NCBI GenBank assembly: GCA_035534295.1
Contig: DATLSE010000052.1
Coordinates: 51,888-115,887, forward strand
Direction of reading: 5' to 3'
Source of the DNA: DATKQJ01 sp035534295
GTDB lineage: Bacteria > Chloroflexota > Dormibacteria > Dormibacterales > Dormibacteraceae
Length of the DNA stretch: 64,000 nucleotides
Below, piece after piece: positions 1 to 8,003 of the stretch. Position 1 is the first letter of the stretch, and each line of letters begins with the position of its first letter. The translations under genes were made by a program, and so were the position numbers. The notes beneath the pieces are model-generated. The model saw only the letters and a list, made by a program, of their open reading frames with translations, did not search any database and was not told where the DNA came from.

Positions 1-26
1 AATCGAATCATCCTGCGTTTGGCCCG

Positions 27-49
27 CGGGTGTCCAGTTGAGACACCCG
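27..49. terminator. Hairpin, likely terminator of an upstream gene
   Basis: Perfect 8-bp inverted repeat (CGGGTGTC / GACACCCG) with a 7-nt loop. It has no T run. It lies in the otherwise empty stretch before the first gene, so it most likely ends transcription of a gene left of the window. Function is inferred from position only. Confidence 0.4.
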
Positions 50-196
50 GCGCGAGGCCGGAGCACGACGTCCTAGGATGGGTTGGCGCATGCAGGACTC
101 CCGGATTCTTCTCGGAAAGACCGGCGAGCTCGTCGTTTTCGCCTCGGCGGCCGTCTCGCCCGGCGCCAGCCGCGGCGGGGTTACAAGGACGCCCCG

Positions 197-1087
197 GTGA
201 ATTCGATTGCGGCCGCGACTCGGATGGGGCCGGTCCACCTGGGGGTCACCGACGCCACCCGCTCCCTTCGCTTCTACGAGGACGTGGTCGGGCTGCGGCA
301 GCTGAGCTCAGTTCCAGATCAGATTCGGCACGGGGCGGGAGAGCGCGAGCTGGTGGTGCTGGAGATGGACGCCTCGGGGCCGGTGCAGGAGGGACACAGC
401 GGTCTTTACCACCTCGCCATCGTGGTCCCGCGAAGACGGGATCTGGCCCAGTTGGTCCGGCGCCTGCTGGTCCGCGGTTATCCCAACTCGCCCACCGACC
501 ACGTTCAGACCAAGTCGGACTATCTGTGGGACCCCGATGGCAATGGTCTTGAGATCTACGCTGAATCGCCCGAGGACGGATCCTTTCGGTGGGACGAGCG
601 AGGTGGGTTCACGGCCGTGGACAGCCAGGGGCGGGAGCGCTCTGGGCGGGACCCGATCGACTTGGAGGCGCTGCTGGCCGAGCTCGGACTGGCAGATGCC
701 CTGGACCAGCCGCTGCCGCCGGGTTCGCGCGTGGGCCATGTCCACCTCCACGTCAGCCACCTGCAGGATGCGGTGGACTTCTACCACGGCCTCGTCGGCT
801 TCGACGTCATGGGACAGAGCTCGAGAGCGCGCATGGCCTTCGTCTCAGCGGGCGGTTACCACCACCACCTGGGGCTCAATACCTGGGCTGGTGAGGGCGC
901 GCCGGGACAGCCCGCCGGGGCGGCCGGATTGCGCCATTTCGCCATCGATCTGCCCACCCAGGCGGCCCTGGAAGAGGTCTTGGAGCGGCTTGGGGCGGCC
1001 GGGGTGGTGACGGCGCCGCTGGGATCGGCTGTCGAAGTCCGCGATCCATCGGGCAATCGGGCTCGGCTGGCGGTCCGAGCGCCATAG
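197..1087 (+). CDS. VOC-family catechol 2,3-dioxygenase-like protein (CatE type)
   Basis: Two tandem vicinal-oxygen-chelate modules, about residues 10-125 and 170-295. The first has His in GPVHLGV, His in YHLAIV and Glu in GNGLEIYAE, the usual 2-His-1-carboxylate metal set. The second has VHLHV and a GGYHHH motif as in Bacillus CatE-like extradiol dioxygenases, and ends DPSGNRARL. The family oxidatively opens catechol-type rings in the cytoplasm using Fe or Mn. I chose GTG 197 because an AAGGA lies 7 nt upstream and the family similarity starts at once; the longer frame from 83 adds a non-homologous Arg-rich leader. The true substrate cannot be read from the sequence. The downstream minus-strand amidohydrolase and CMD proteins are also of types common in aromatic catabolism. 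Confidence 0.85.
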   Translation: MNSIAAATRMGPVHLGVTDATRSLRFYEDVVGLRQLSSVPDQIRHGAGERELVVLEMDASGPVQEGHSGLYHLAIVVPRRRDLAQLVRRLLVRGYPNSPTDHVQTKSDYLWDPDGNGLEIYAESPEDGSFRWDERGGFTAVDSQGRERSGRDPIDLEALLAELGLADALDQPLPPGSRVGHVHLHVSHLQDAVDFYHGLVGFDVMGQSSRARMAFVSAGGYHHHLGLNTWAGEGAPGQPAGAAGLRHFAIDLPTQAALEEVLERLGAAGVVTAPLGSAVEVRDPSGNRARLAVRAP

Positions 1088-1118
1088 CCGCGCCCGGGTG
1101 CCTGCAGCTGTCCGGTCG

Positions 1119-2075
1119 CTAAAACCCGTAGAGGCGGGCTGGGTTGGTCTCCGCGACGAGCCGGGCGGTGTCCTCGTCGGTAGCCTCGAGCAGCGTTCGC
1201 ATGGGCTGCGGTGAGGCCATGTCGTAGGGCAGATCGGTGCCCATCAGCACGTGCTCTTTGCCGACCCGCGAGATCAGATAGGACAGCGCCATGGAGTCGT
1301 GCGTGATGGTGTCGAAGAGCAGGCGACCGCAGTAGGCATAGGGATCGGGCGGGGATTGGGCGAGCTCGGGCCGCACGCTGGCCGCGTGGCGTAGGCGCCC
1401 TGCCTGCCAGGGAAAGAAGCCACCGGCGTGAGCCAGCACGATCCTCAGCCCGGGGTGGCGATCGAGCACGCCGCCGGCCACCAGGCGCTCGGCGGCGACC
1501 GTGGTCTCGAGTGGGTTGCCGATGGCGTTGCCGAGGTAGTAGGCCCCCATTCCAGGATGCTTGGGCAGGCTGGCGGGATGGATGAATACGGGCAGAGCAA
1601 GGCGCTCGACCGCGACCCAGAACGGTTCCAGCGGGGCCGAATCAAGTGGGTCGCCGGCGACGGAGGTGCCGATCTCGATCCCCACCGCTCCCTCCGCGAC
1701 GATCTCATCCAGCATCGCCACCGCGTCGCTGGGCGACTGCAAGGGCACGGTCCCCATCCAGCGCAAGCGGTCGGGCGCGAACGCCGCCATCTCGCGCAGG
1801 CCGGCGTTGACCGTGCGGCAGAGGATCAGGGCGGGCTCGATGGCGACCTGGTAGGAGAACAGGCGCGGAGCCACCGAGATCACGGCCGCCTCGAGCTCGT
1901 GCTCTTCCAGCTCTTTGAGCTTGGCCGCCGAGTCATACATGGTGTCGACCAGCTGCTGATCGGCGTTGATGCCGACCACGGTGCGCCCGGTGACCCGGAC
2001 CTCAAAGGCGTCGTCCGCGCTCACAAGCTCGATCGCGGCCTCGGGGAAGGCGTGGTTATGAACGTCGATCCTCAT
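1119..2075 (-). CDS. Amidohydrolase family protein (ACMSD-like decarboxylase/hydrolase)
   Basis: A 318-residue metal-dependent TIM-barrel protein. It shows the N-terminal HNH metal pair (DVHNHAFP), a lysine-free middle part, FIHPAS, an AHAGG histidine and the late GTDLPYD aspartate, the pattern of the 2-amino-3-carboxymuconate-6-semialdehyde decarboxylase group (amidohydrolase_2). Members decarboxylate or hydrolyse aromatic-ring fission products in the cytoplasm. The start has a good AGAGGAG site. Divergent placement from nothing and co-orientation with the CMD-type gene upstream (2156-2581) suggests a small catabolic unit. The substrate is unknown; a plain cyclic-ester hydrolase role is equally possible. 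Confidence 0.85.
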   Translation of the reverse strand: MRIDVHNHAFPEAAIELVSADDAFEVRVTGRTVVGINADQQLVDTMYDSAAKLKELEEHELEAAVISVAPRLFSYQVAIEPALILCRTVNAGLREMAAFAPDRLRWMGTVPLQSPSDAVAMLDEIVAEGAVGIEIGTSVAGDPLDSAPLEPFWVAVERLALPVFIHPASLPKHPGMGAYYLGNAIGNPLETTVAAERLVAGGVLDRHPGLRIVLAHAGGFFPWQAGRLRHAASVRPELAQSPPDPYAYCGRLLFDTITHDSMALSYLISRVGKEHVLMGTDLPYDMASPQPMRTLLEATDEDTARLVAETNPARLYGF

Positions 2076-2155
2076 CTGTTCTCCTCTGATTCAAGTCCGC
2101 TAAGACGCGCCGGACGCGGGGGTTGGGAGGTGTCTGGCCAGCGCGGCCGGCGCGC

Positions 2156-2581
2156 TCAGCTCGCCGCTGGCGGCTGGCGCTCGGGGGGCGGACTCGATTC
2201 CATCTCCGCCTCTATGCGTACCAGCTCATCAAGAGCGAAATGGAGCAGGGGCATACCTCCCGGCACCGAGGCCACCTCCATGGCCTCGACCACCTCCTGC
2301 ATGCTGGCTCCCTCACGCAACGCCCGGCGCAGATGCTTGCCGCATGACTCGTAATGGCGGAAGGCAAGGACGGCCGCGGCGATCAGCTCCCGATACTTGA
2401 CCGGAAGCGCGGGAGCCGAAGGGGTGTAGACGCGCCTGACCAGGGCCTGACGCTCAGCTTCGAAGTCAGGGTCCTGTCGGGCCAGCCACTCAAAGCTGGA
2501 GAAACCGTAGCCACGGCTACGGTTGAGCTCTTGATGCCCGGCCAGGAGTTCGTCGACCAGGCCTGATCGATCTTCATCCAT
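2156..2581 (-). CDS. Carboxymuconolactone decarboxylase (CMD/AhpD-like) family protein
   Basis: A 141-residue all-helical protein with the CMD signature in the middle: HYESCGKHLRRALREGAS, followed by EVVEAMEVAS. The Glu, Cys and His spaced as in CMD/AhpD proteins are present, but only one Cys is seen, so AhpD-type CxxC peroxidase-reductase chemistry is unlikely. The start has AAGG about 7 nt upstream. It probably shares a transcript with the downstream amidohydrolase (80-bp gap). Some family members act on protocatechuate-pathway lactones, others on unknown substrates; the specific reaction is not deducible. Confidence 0.8.
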   Translation of the reverse strand: MDEDRSGLVDELLAGHQELNRSRGYGFSSFEWLARQDPDFEAERQALVRRVYTPSAPALPVKYRELIAAAVLAFRHYESCGKHLRRALREGASMQEVVEAMEVASVPGGMPLLHFALDELVRIEAEMESSPPPERQPPAAS

Positions 2582-2631
2582 GGCGCGACCTTAAAGCATC
2601 CGGGCCCGTGGGGGCGCGGGCGAAAGGCCGT

Positions 2632-3285
2632 TCAATATGGACCGCGGGCTCGCCCCGGTGCCGGCAGACCCCCGGCGCTGGCCTGACGCTGAGCCTCGGT
2701 GACCAGGGTGTCGACGTCACGCACCAGGTGGGCCTCGGGCGTGGCGGGCGGTGCGTTGACGATCGGGCTGTGGCAGAAGATCGCCTGCGCGATGAGCGGG
2801 GAGAGACCCGCCTCCAAAGCCCATTGGGCCCCGATCGTGGCGTGGTGGACGGCACGGCCGATGGGAGTCTTCTGCAGTCCCGCCGCTGAGCCCTGGTGTT
2901 CGACCAGCTTGGCCACATCGTGGAGCAGGGCCGCGGCCAGGAGCAGGTCGCGCCGGTAGACGACCCCCAGCGTCGAGCTCAGGGCGCGCGCCAGCTCATC
3001 GCAGCCGGCGCTGACCGCATTGACGTGATCGACCAGGCGCCAGTCCGGGAGATCGGCCAGAAAGGGGACCTGGGCGGGATCGTCCCAGGGCCCAACGCGC
3101 CAGGCATGAGCCCAGATCTGGACCACTGCCTCGCGCACTCCGGCCTCCTCGATCTGCCCCAGGAGCGGAAACAGAGCCCGGATTCGTGCGTCCTCGTCCG
3201 CCGCCATCTCAGCTCGGAAGGCGAGCGGTCGTGGGGGGCCGGCCAGCCCGCCCTGCTCATCTGCACCCGCTTCAATTGCTGACAT
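2632..3285 (-). CDS. HD-domain hydrolase (cyanamide hydratase/phosphohydrolase type)
   Basis: A 217-residue protein with an HD-fold metal site: an early His in LVDHVNAVS, the HD pair in ALLHDVAKLVEHQG and a further His pair in AVHHATIGAQ. HD proteins are metal-dependent phosphohydrolases or nucleotidases of the cytoplasm. The start at 3285 is supported by AGGAGG six bases upstream; the open frame continues further upstream, but that part is low-complexity and overlaps the promoter of the divergent MarR gene. The C-terminal Pro/Gly/Arg-rich tail is weakly conserved. Specific substrate unknown. Confidence 0.8.
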   Translation of the reverse strand: MSAIEAGADEQGGLAGPPRPLAFRAEMAADEDARIRALFPLLGQIEEAGVREAVVQIWAHAWRVGPWDDPAQVPFLADLPDWRLVDHVNAVSAGCDELARALSSTLGVVYRRDLLLAAALLHDVAKLVEHQGSAAGLQKTPIGRAVHHATIGAQWALEAGLSPLIAQAIFCHSPIVNAPPATPEAHLVRDVDTLVTEAQRQASAGGLPAPGRARGPY

Positions 3286-3350
3286 CCCCACCCTCCTGCA
3301 ACGCCCCGAACCTTGAGCGCACAGCCTAAGACGGCCGGGCCCACACGTGT

Positions 3351-3410
3351 TGAGGCAGGTCCTCATATTGAGAGTCCGTATGATATGCTCACACGTAATG
3401 AGGGACCTCA
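3351..3410. promoter_or_regulatory. Repeated TGAGG/CCTCA inverted repeats before marR-MFS
   Basis: Three inverted repeats lie in the short AT-richer region between the HD gene and the MarR gene: TGAGG-N5-CCTCA (3351-3365), TGAG...CTCA (3369-3391) and TGAGG-N2-CCTCA (3399-3410, overlapping the ATG at 3398). A TATGAT hexamer sits at 3379-3384. Clustered dyads over a promoter next to a MarR gene are typical of autoregulatory operators. Which dyad is bound is inference. Confidence 0.5.
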
Positions 3411-3958
3411 CTATTATCCCGAGGGGCCACGCCCTGGCCCAGGACCAGGACGGGCGCCTGTACGATCCGGTGCTGCGCGGAGCCCTGCAGAAGCGCGGGC
3501 AGGAGTCGGTAGCGGCCTTGGAGGCCGCCATCGCCTTGCGTCAGGCCGCCCGCCGCCTCCACCTCTGGATGGAACGCTGGGCGGAGGAGCACGGGTTCTC
3601 CGAGGGCAGGCTGCACGTTCTAATCGCCCTCCACCACAGCCCCGGGCACCGCATCGCGCTCGGCCGCCTGGCGGCCGACCTGGACGTGGTCCCGCGCACG
3701 GTGACCGGGCTGGTCGATCACCTGGAGCGAGACGGCCTCGTGGAGCGCGTCCACGACACCGAGGACAGACGCTCGGTGTACGCGCAACTCACCCGCCTCG
3801 GCCAGGAGCGCATCGACGCCATCCGGCAGCAGGCGGTGGCGCGCGAATCGGCGTTCACACTCGCCTTCGATGAAGGCGAACTGGCCGAACTGAGGCACCT
3901 GTGCCTCCGAGTCAGCGAGAGCCTGGGAGACCCGGGCGCATTCCCCCCCAGGCCATGA
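3398..3958 (+). CDS. MarR-family transcriptional regulator
   Basis: A 186-residue winged-helix protein. The recognition region (RLAADLDVVPRTVTGLVDHL) and wing (DTEDRRSVYAQLT) match MarR. MarR dimers usually repress adjacent transporter genes and release DNA on binding small phenolic or hydrophobic ligands. ATG 3398 was preferred; a TTG at 3347 would add 17 residues that overlap the operator repeats. The gene ends 21 bp before an MFS multidrug-type exporter, so the pair probably forms one autoregulated efflux operon. N-terminal 40 residues are less conserved. Confidence 0.85.
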   Translation: MRDLTIIPRGHALAQDQDGRLYDPVLRGALQKRGQESVAALEAAIALRQAARRLHLWMERWAEEHGFSEGRLHVLIALHHSPGHRIALGRLAADLDVVPRTVTGLVDHLERDGLVERVHDTEDRRSVYAQLTRLGQERIDAIRQQAVARESAFTLAFDEGELAELRHLCLRVSESLGDPGAFPPRP

Positions 3959-3979
3959 GGACGAGGAGATGAGGACAAG

Positions 3980-5638
3980 ATGGAAGTCGTGAGCTCAGAG
4001 TTGGAGGCGACCGCAGAGACAGAGCCGATGCACATCGATCACCGCGCCCGCCTGGCGGTGCTGGGGGCGGTGCTACTGGCCATGTTCCTGTCCGCCCTGG
4101 ACCAGACCGTGGTGGGGACTGCCCTGCCCCGAATCGTCACCGACCTCAACGGGGCCGGGCTCTACGTGTGGGTGGTGACCGCCTACCTGTTGAGCTCCAC
4201 GGTCACGATCCCGATCTACGGCAAGTTCTCCGACGTGTACGGGCGCAAGGTGATGCTGATCATCGGGGTCTGCCTGTTCCTGGTCGGGTCCTGGCTGTCA
4301 GGACTCTCGAACAGCATGAACCAGCTGATCTTCTTCCGCGCCCTTCAGGGGCTGGGCGCGGGCGCCATCTTCCCGGTCGCGATGGCGGTCATCGGCGATC
4401 TCTTCACCCCCCGCGAGCGCGGTCGGTACCAGGGTCTTTTCGGGGCCGTGTTCGGTCTGTCTTTCCTGGTCGGTCCCTTCATCGGGGGCTGGATAACCGA
4501 CAACATCAGCTGGCACTGGGTGTTCTACGTCAACGTGCCCTTCGGCATCGCCGCACTCGTCGCTCTGGCCACGCTGCTGCCCAACGTGCGCCAGGAGAAG
4601 GCCAGCGTGCGCAGCCTCGACTACCTGGGCATCGCCGTCTTCGCCGCGGCCGTGATTCCGCTCTTGATCGGGCTGACCAACAAGGGCGAGCTCAACCCCT
4701 CAACTGGTCAGCTCTACAACTGGAGCGATCCCAGCGTCGGCCTGCTGATGGCCGTCGGTCTGATTCTGATTCCCGTCTTCGTCCTGGTCGAGGCGCGTGC
4801 GGCCGAGCCCATCGTCCCTCTCGACCTGTTCCGAAACCGCGACTACTCGGTCAGCATGGCCTCGGTATTCCTCTTCGGCGTGGCCATGTTCACCGCCGTC
4901 ATCTTCATGCCCCGCTACTACCAGACCGTCCGCGGCATCAGCGCCACCGCCTCCGGCTACTACATCTGGCCGATCCTGGTCGGCCTCATGGGAGGCAGTA
5001 TCGGGGCGGGCCAGATCATCAGCCGGACGGGTCGCTACAAGTGGCTGATGTCGGCCAGCGCGGTGGCCCTGATCGTGGGTGCGTTCCTCAATACGCACCT
5101 GACCGCGACCACGCCCGACTGGACCCTGTGGCTCTGGCTTCTGATCCTGGGCGCCGGCGTCGGACCGTCGATGGCCGGCTTCACGGTCGTCGTCCAGAGC
5201 TTCGTGCCCCTGAGCCGGATGGGGGTTGCGACCAGCACCCTCACCTTCCTGCGCCAGATCGGAGCCACCGTCGGGCTGGCCATCGCCGGGACGGTGTTCT
5301 CCTCCCACTTCCAGGCCCAGCTGCCCTCCGCGCTGGCCGTCCGCGGCGTACCCTCGGCCGTGTCAGCCCGGCTGCTCTCGATCTCCGGGGCGCTGCAGGG
5401 AGTGGGCAACGGGCGGGGCCTGTTGGAACACATGCTGCCGCCGCCGCTGCAACCTTTGGTACCCCGCATCGTGGCCGGGGTCAACGACGCCTTCGCGGTC
5501 AGCGTTGGATACCTGTTCTGGATCACGCTGATCGCCGGCAGCCTTGCCTTTTTGGGCACGCTGGGTCTTCGCAATCTCGAACTGCGACACGGGCGCCCGG
5601 GCGAGGTGGTGAGCGCGGTACCTGATCGAACGAAGTGA
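3980..5638 (+). CDS. MFS transporter, DHA2 (EmrB/QacA) family, about 14 TM
   Basis: A 552-residue inner-membrane drug:H+ antiporter-like protein. Visible are TM1 with LSALDQTVVGTALPRI (motif D1 Asp), motif A GKFSDVYGRK after TM2 and the family RALQGLGAG segment in TM4. Length and spacing fit 14-TM DHA2 exporters. The preceding MarR gene suggests ligand-induced expression. A 25-residue acidic N-terminus precedes TM1. The exported compound is unknown. It ends at 5638, immediately abutting the convergent 76-residue ORF, leaving no room for a separate terminator. Confidence 0.9.
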   Translation: MEVVSSELEATAETEPMHIDHRARLAVLGAVLLAMFLSALDQTVVGTALPRIVTDLNGAGLYVWVVTAYLLSSTVTIPIYGKFSDVYGRKVMLIIGVCLFLVGSWLSGLSNSMNQLIFFRALQGLGAGAIFPVAMAVIGDLFTPRERGRYQGLFGAVFGLSFLVGPFIGGWITDNISWHWVFYVNVPFGIAALVALATLLPNVRQEKASVRSLDYLGIAVFAAAVIPLLIGLTNKGELNPSTGQLYNWSDPSVGLLMAVGLILIPVFVLVEARAAEPIVPLDLFRNRDYSVSMASVFLFGVAMFTAVIFMPRYYQTVRGISATASGYYIWPILVGLMGGSIGAGQIISRTGRYKWLMSASAVALIVGAFLNTHLTATTPDWTLWLWLLILGAGVGPSMAGFTVVVQSFVPLSRMGVATSTLTFLRQIGATVGLAIAGTVFSSHFQAQLPSALAVRGVPSAVSARLLSISGALQGVGNGRGLLEHMLPPPLQPLVPRIVAGVNDAFAVSVGYLFWITLIAGSLAFLGTLGLRNLELRHGRPGEVVSAVPDRTK

Positions 5639-5869
5639 TCAGGGTCTGCCCGAAGCGATCTGGGCGATGAAGGCGTAAACCATGAGCAGCGTCATCAGGA
5701 GCACGAAGGAGCGGAGCGCCCAGAGCCCGGTTCGGCCCCCGGGGCCGAACCGGCGCCGCGCCACCGCGACCTCGGTGGCGGACACCAGCTGATCGGGTTC
5801 GAGGTCGTCGATCAGGTCCTCGTCGGGCTCGCCGAGGTAGATGTGGGGGTCGGCTCCCAGCTCGCTCAA
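5639..5869 (-). CDS. Small single-pass membrane protein after the NRAMP-like gene
   Basis: A 76-residue protein: an acidic N-terminal half (EPDEDLIDDLEPD), a basic patch and one C-terminal TM helix (about residues 48-70). Its TTG start overlaps the stop of the upstream transporter gene (TTGA), indicating translational coupling in the dtxR-NRAMP operon. I do not recognise the family. An accessory role for the transporter is guesswork from coupling. Confidence 0.55.
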   Translation of the reverse strand: MSELGADPHIYLGEPDEDLIDDLEPDQLVSATEVAVARRRFGPGGRTGLWALRSFVLLMTLLMVYAFIAQIASGRP

Positions 5870-7233
5870 CGAATCGCCGCCACCGCCGCGACCACGGCAT
5901 AGGCGCTGCCCACCACACCCACCGCCACCGCGATCAGCCCGCCCAGGAGCTTGAGCCAGAGGCGGTTTGAGCGCGGTCCCATGAGCTCTCGATCATTGGC
6001 GAGGAGGAGCAGGAAGACCAGAGTTGGCGGCAGCAGGACCACGGCCAGCAGGTTGGCGTTGAGCGTGATGGCGAGGAGCGGGGCACCTGGGATCAGGACC
6101 ACCGCGCCCGCCAGCACCGCCAGCAAGACGTTGAAGCTGTAGAAGCCCTTGGCCTCCCGCAGGCCGCGGTTGAAGGAATGCGGCGATGCCAGGGCCTCGC
6201 CGAGTGCGTACCCCGAGCTGGCCGATATGGTCATGGTGGCGAGGGCCCCGGCCTCGACCAGCCCGAGTGCGAAGAGCGAGGAGGCCAGGGGACCGACCAG
6301 GGGCCGCAGGGCCTGGGCAAAGCCGGCTCCCGACTGGTAGTGGCTGACGTCCACGTGGTGGGTGAACAGGGTCGCGGCCGCGACCACGGCCGCCCCGCCG
6401 GCGACGGCGGCCACGATGCTTCCCAATATGGTGTCGATCCGGCCCTGGCCGATGTCGCGGGGAGTCATGCCCTTGTCAGCCACCGCGCTCTGCTGGAAGA
6501 AGACCATCCAGGGCGTGATGGTGGCGCCGATGTCGGAGGCGACGAGGAGCAGGACGGGCTGGAGGGGACCGGTGGGCCGGGGGGTCCACGTGATCAGGGC
6601 GTGGCCGATCTGGCCCGGATCCGGGTGGGTTAAGACCGCGGACGCCAGAAATACCAGATTGAAAAGCGCCAGGGCCAGGGCGATGCGCTCCCAGCGCCAG
6701 TAGCGCCCACCCGAGACTCCGAATACCACCAGGGCGATGCCCGCGAGCACGGCAACAGGGGCGGGCACGCCAAAGAATCCCATGCCCACGCGGACCGCGA
6801 TCAGCTCGGTGATGAGCGTGACGAAGTTGGTCAGGAGCAGGTCGCCGACCGCAATCCAGCCCCACGTGCGCCCGAAGCGCTGAAAGATCAACTCGCCGTA
6901 ACCACGATGGGTGACCGCGCCCACCCGCATCGCCATCTCCTGAACCACCACCGCGGCGGCGAAGGTGAGCCCGATGAAGGGCAGGAAGAAGCCGATTCCG
7001 TACTCGGCGCCACTGGCCGCGTAGGAGAGCATGCTGGGACCGTCGTTCTCGCCCAGCATCGCGAGCATGCCCGGTCCGACCAGGAGCCAGAGGAGTGAGA
7101 TCCGCCGCCTCCCGTGCCGGGCCCGGCTCACTCGGGCTCGGTCCTGGGAGCGCTTCAGATCCTCGGGGGTAAGACTCGGGCGCACGGGCGGCGGTACCGG
7201 AGCCGCCTCCCCCAACTCACGCTCGGCCATCAT
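5866..7233 (-). CDS. NRAMP-related divalent metal transporter with atypical metal site
   Basis: A 455-residue polytopic membrane protein (about 11 TM) of the NRAMP superfamily. In canonical NRAMP/MntH, TM1 has DPGN and TM6 has MPH. Here TM1 reads GENDGPS and TM6 reads ATITPWM, so Asp-Gly-Pro replaces Asp-Pro-Gly, and the metal-selective Met and His of TM6 are absent. This resembles NRAMP-related Mg-type transporters and other non-canonical clades. It overlaps the DtxR-family gene by 17 bp, so both are on one transcript; this context argues for a regulated metal. ATG-ATG start. Substrate (Mn, Fe or Mg) unresolved. Confidence 0.85.
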   Translation of the reverse strand: MMAERELGEAAPVPPPVRPSLTPEDLKRSQDRARVSRARHGRRRISLLWLLVGPGMLAMLGENDGPSMLSYAASGAEYGIGFFLPFIGLTFAAAVVVQEMAMRVGAVTHRGYGELIFQRFGRTWGWIAVGDLLLTNFVTLITELIAVRVGMGFFGVPAPVAVLAGIALVVFGVSGGRYWRWERIALALALFNLVFLASAVLTHPDPGQIGHALITWTPRPTGPLQPVLLLVASDIGATITPWMVFFQQSAVADKGMTPRDIGQGRIDTILGSIVAAVAGGAAVVAAATLFTHHVDVSHYQSGAGFAQALRPLVGPLASSLFALGLVEAGALATMTISASSGYALGEALASPHSFNRGLREAKGFYSFNVLLAVLAGAVVLIPGAPLLAITLNANLLAVVLLPPTLVFLLLLANDRELMGPRSNRLWLKLLGGLIAVAVGVVGSAYAVVAAVAAIR

Positions 7234-7927
7234 CGCGCTCCATGAACACGGCCCGCGCCAGGCCCAGGGGTACCGGCACCGCGACGCCGTCGACCTCCAC
7301 CTCGATCGGGCCCTCCCAGCGGCTGGGCGCGATCATGGTCACCCGGGTCCCGGGCAGGAGGCCGATGGCTTCCAGCGCCCGCAGGCGCTCGGGGTCACGG
7401 TCGAGGATTCGGCTGACCAGCCGGCTCGACCCGACCGGCATCGCCGCCAGCGGACTCTCCAACTTGGCCGCCAGGCTGCCGTCGGGGGCGGGGATGGGGT
7501 CGCCATGGGGGTCGAAACCGGGGCGCCCCAGCGCCTCCCACATCCTGGTCTCAAGCTTTTCGGAGATGGTGTGCTCCAGGCGATCCGCCTCGATGTGGAC
7601 CTCGTCCCAGGTGTACCCCAAGGCGACCACCAGATAGGTCTCCAGCAGGCGGTGGTGGCGCACCATCTCGAGCGCGATCGATTCGCCGGCCGGGGTCAAT
7701 CGGGCTCCCCGGTAGGGGTCGTGCTGGACCAGTCCTGCCTCGGCGAGTTTGACCAGCATCTCGCTTGCCGAGGCAGGGCGCACCCCCAGCTCCAAGGCGA
7801 GCTCGGATGTGGACACGTTGTCCTGCGCTCCGAGCGCGTAGAGCGCCTTCAGATAGTCCTGCTGGGCCGCAGAGGCAGGCCGCCTCGGGCCTTGATTTAG
7901 GGGCGCCTCATTTAGCCTATCGGGCAT
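7217..7927 (-). CDS. DtxR/MntR-family metal-dependent regulator
   Basis: A 236-residue regulator: N-terminal winged helix (about residues 15-75, with VSTSELALELGVRPASASEM), a dimerisation and metal-binding domain (HHRLLETYLV, EADRLEHTISEKLE) and a C-terminal FeoA/SH3-like domain (LLPGTRVTMIAPS). Such proteins bind Mn or Fe and repress metal uptake genes. ATG 7927 begins right before the conserved part; a longer GTG-type start at 7984 would add Ala/Ser-rich residues. The start codon lies inside an 18-bp imperfect dyad, fitting autoregulation. It heads the dtxR-NRAMP-small-protein operon and is divergent from an MFS gene. Confidence 0.88.
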   Translation of the reverse strand: MPDRLNEAPLNQGPRRPASAAQQDYLKALYALGAQDNVSTSELALELGVRPASASEMLVKLAEAGLVQHDPYRGARLTPAGESIALEMVRHHRLLETYLVVALGYTWDEVHIEADRLEHTISEKLETRMWEALGRPGFDPHGDPIPAPDGSLAAKLESPLAAMPVGSSRLVSRILDRDPERLRALEAIGLLPGTRVTMIAPSRWEGPIEVEVDGVAVPVPLGLARAVFMERDDGRA

Positions 7928-7935
7928 GCTTGATA
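7918..7935. promoter_or_regulatory. Imperfect 18-bp dyad over the dtxR start codon
   Basis: TATCGGGCATGCTTGATA, with 7 of 9 positions symmetrical around a GCATGC core. It covers the dtxR start codon and sits 5 bp from a TATACT hexamer (minus strand, 7945-7940). DtxR-family operators are imperfect 18-20 bp palindromes of this size, so autoregulation is the simplest reading. Inference. Confidence 0.45.
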
Positions 7936-8003
7936 TCTGAGTATAGGTCGGCGCCGAGGCGGAGGCGGAGGCGCGAGGCCGCATCTTCGATAATGCCGCT
8001 CAG

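Noticed and set aside
1428..2354. 308-residue frame opposite the amidohydrolase
   Set aside because: Shadow of the real minus-strand gene; composition is His/Gly/Arg-rich with no homology.
3286..3531. N-terminal extension of the HD hydrolase to 3531
   Set aside because: It crosses the operator repeats and the divergent MarR start; AGGAGG before 3285 marks the true start.
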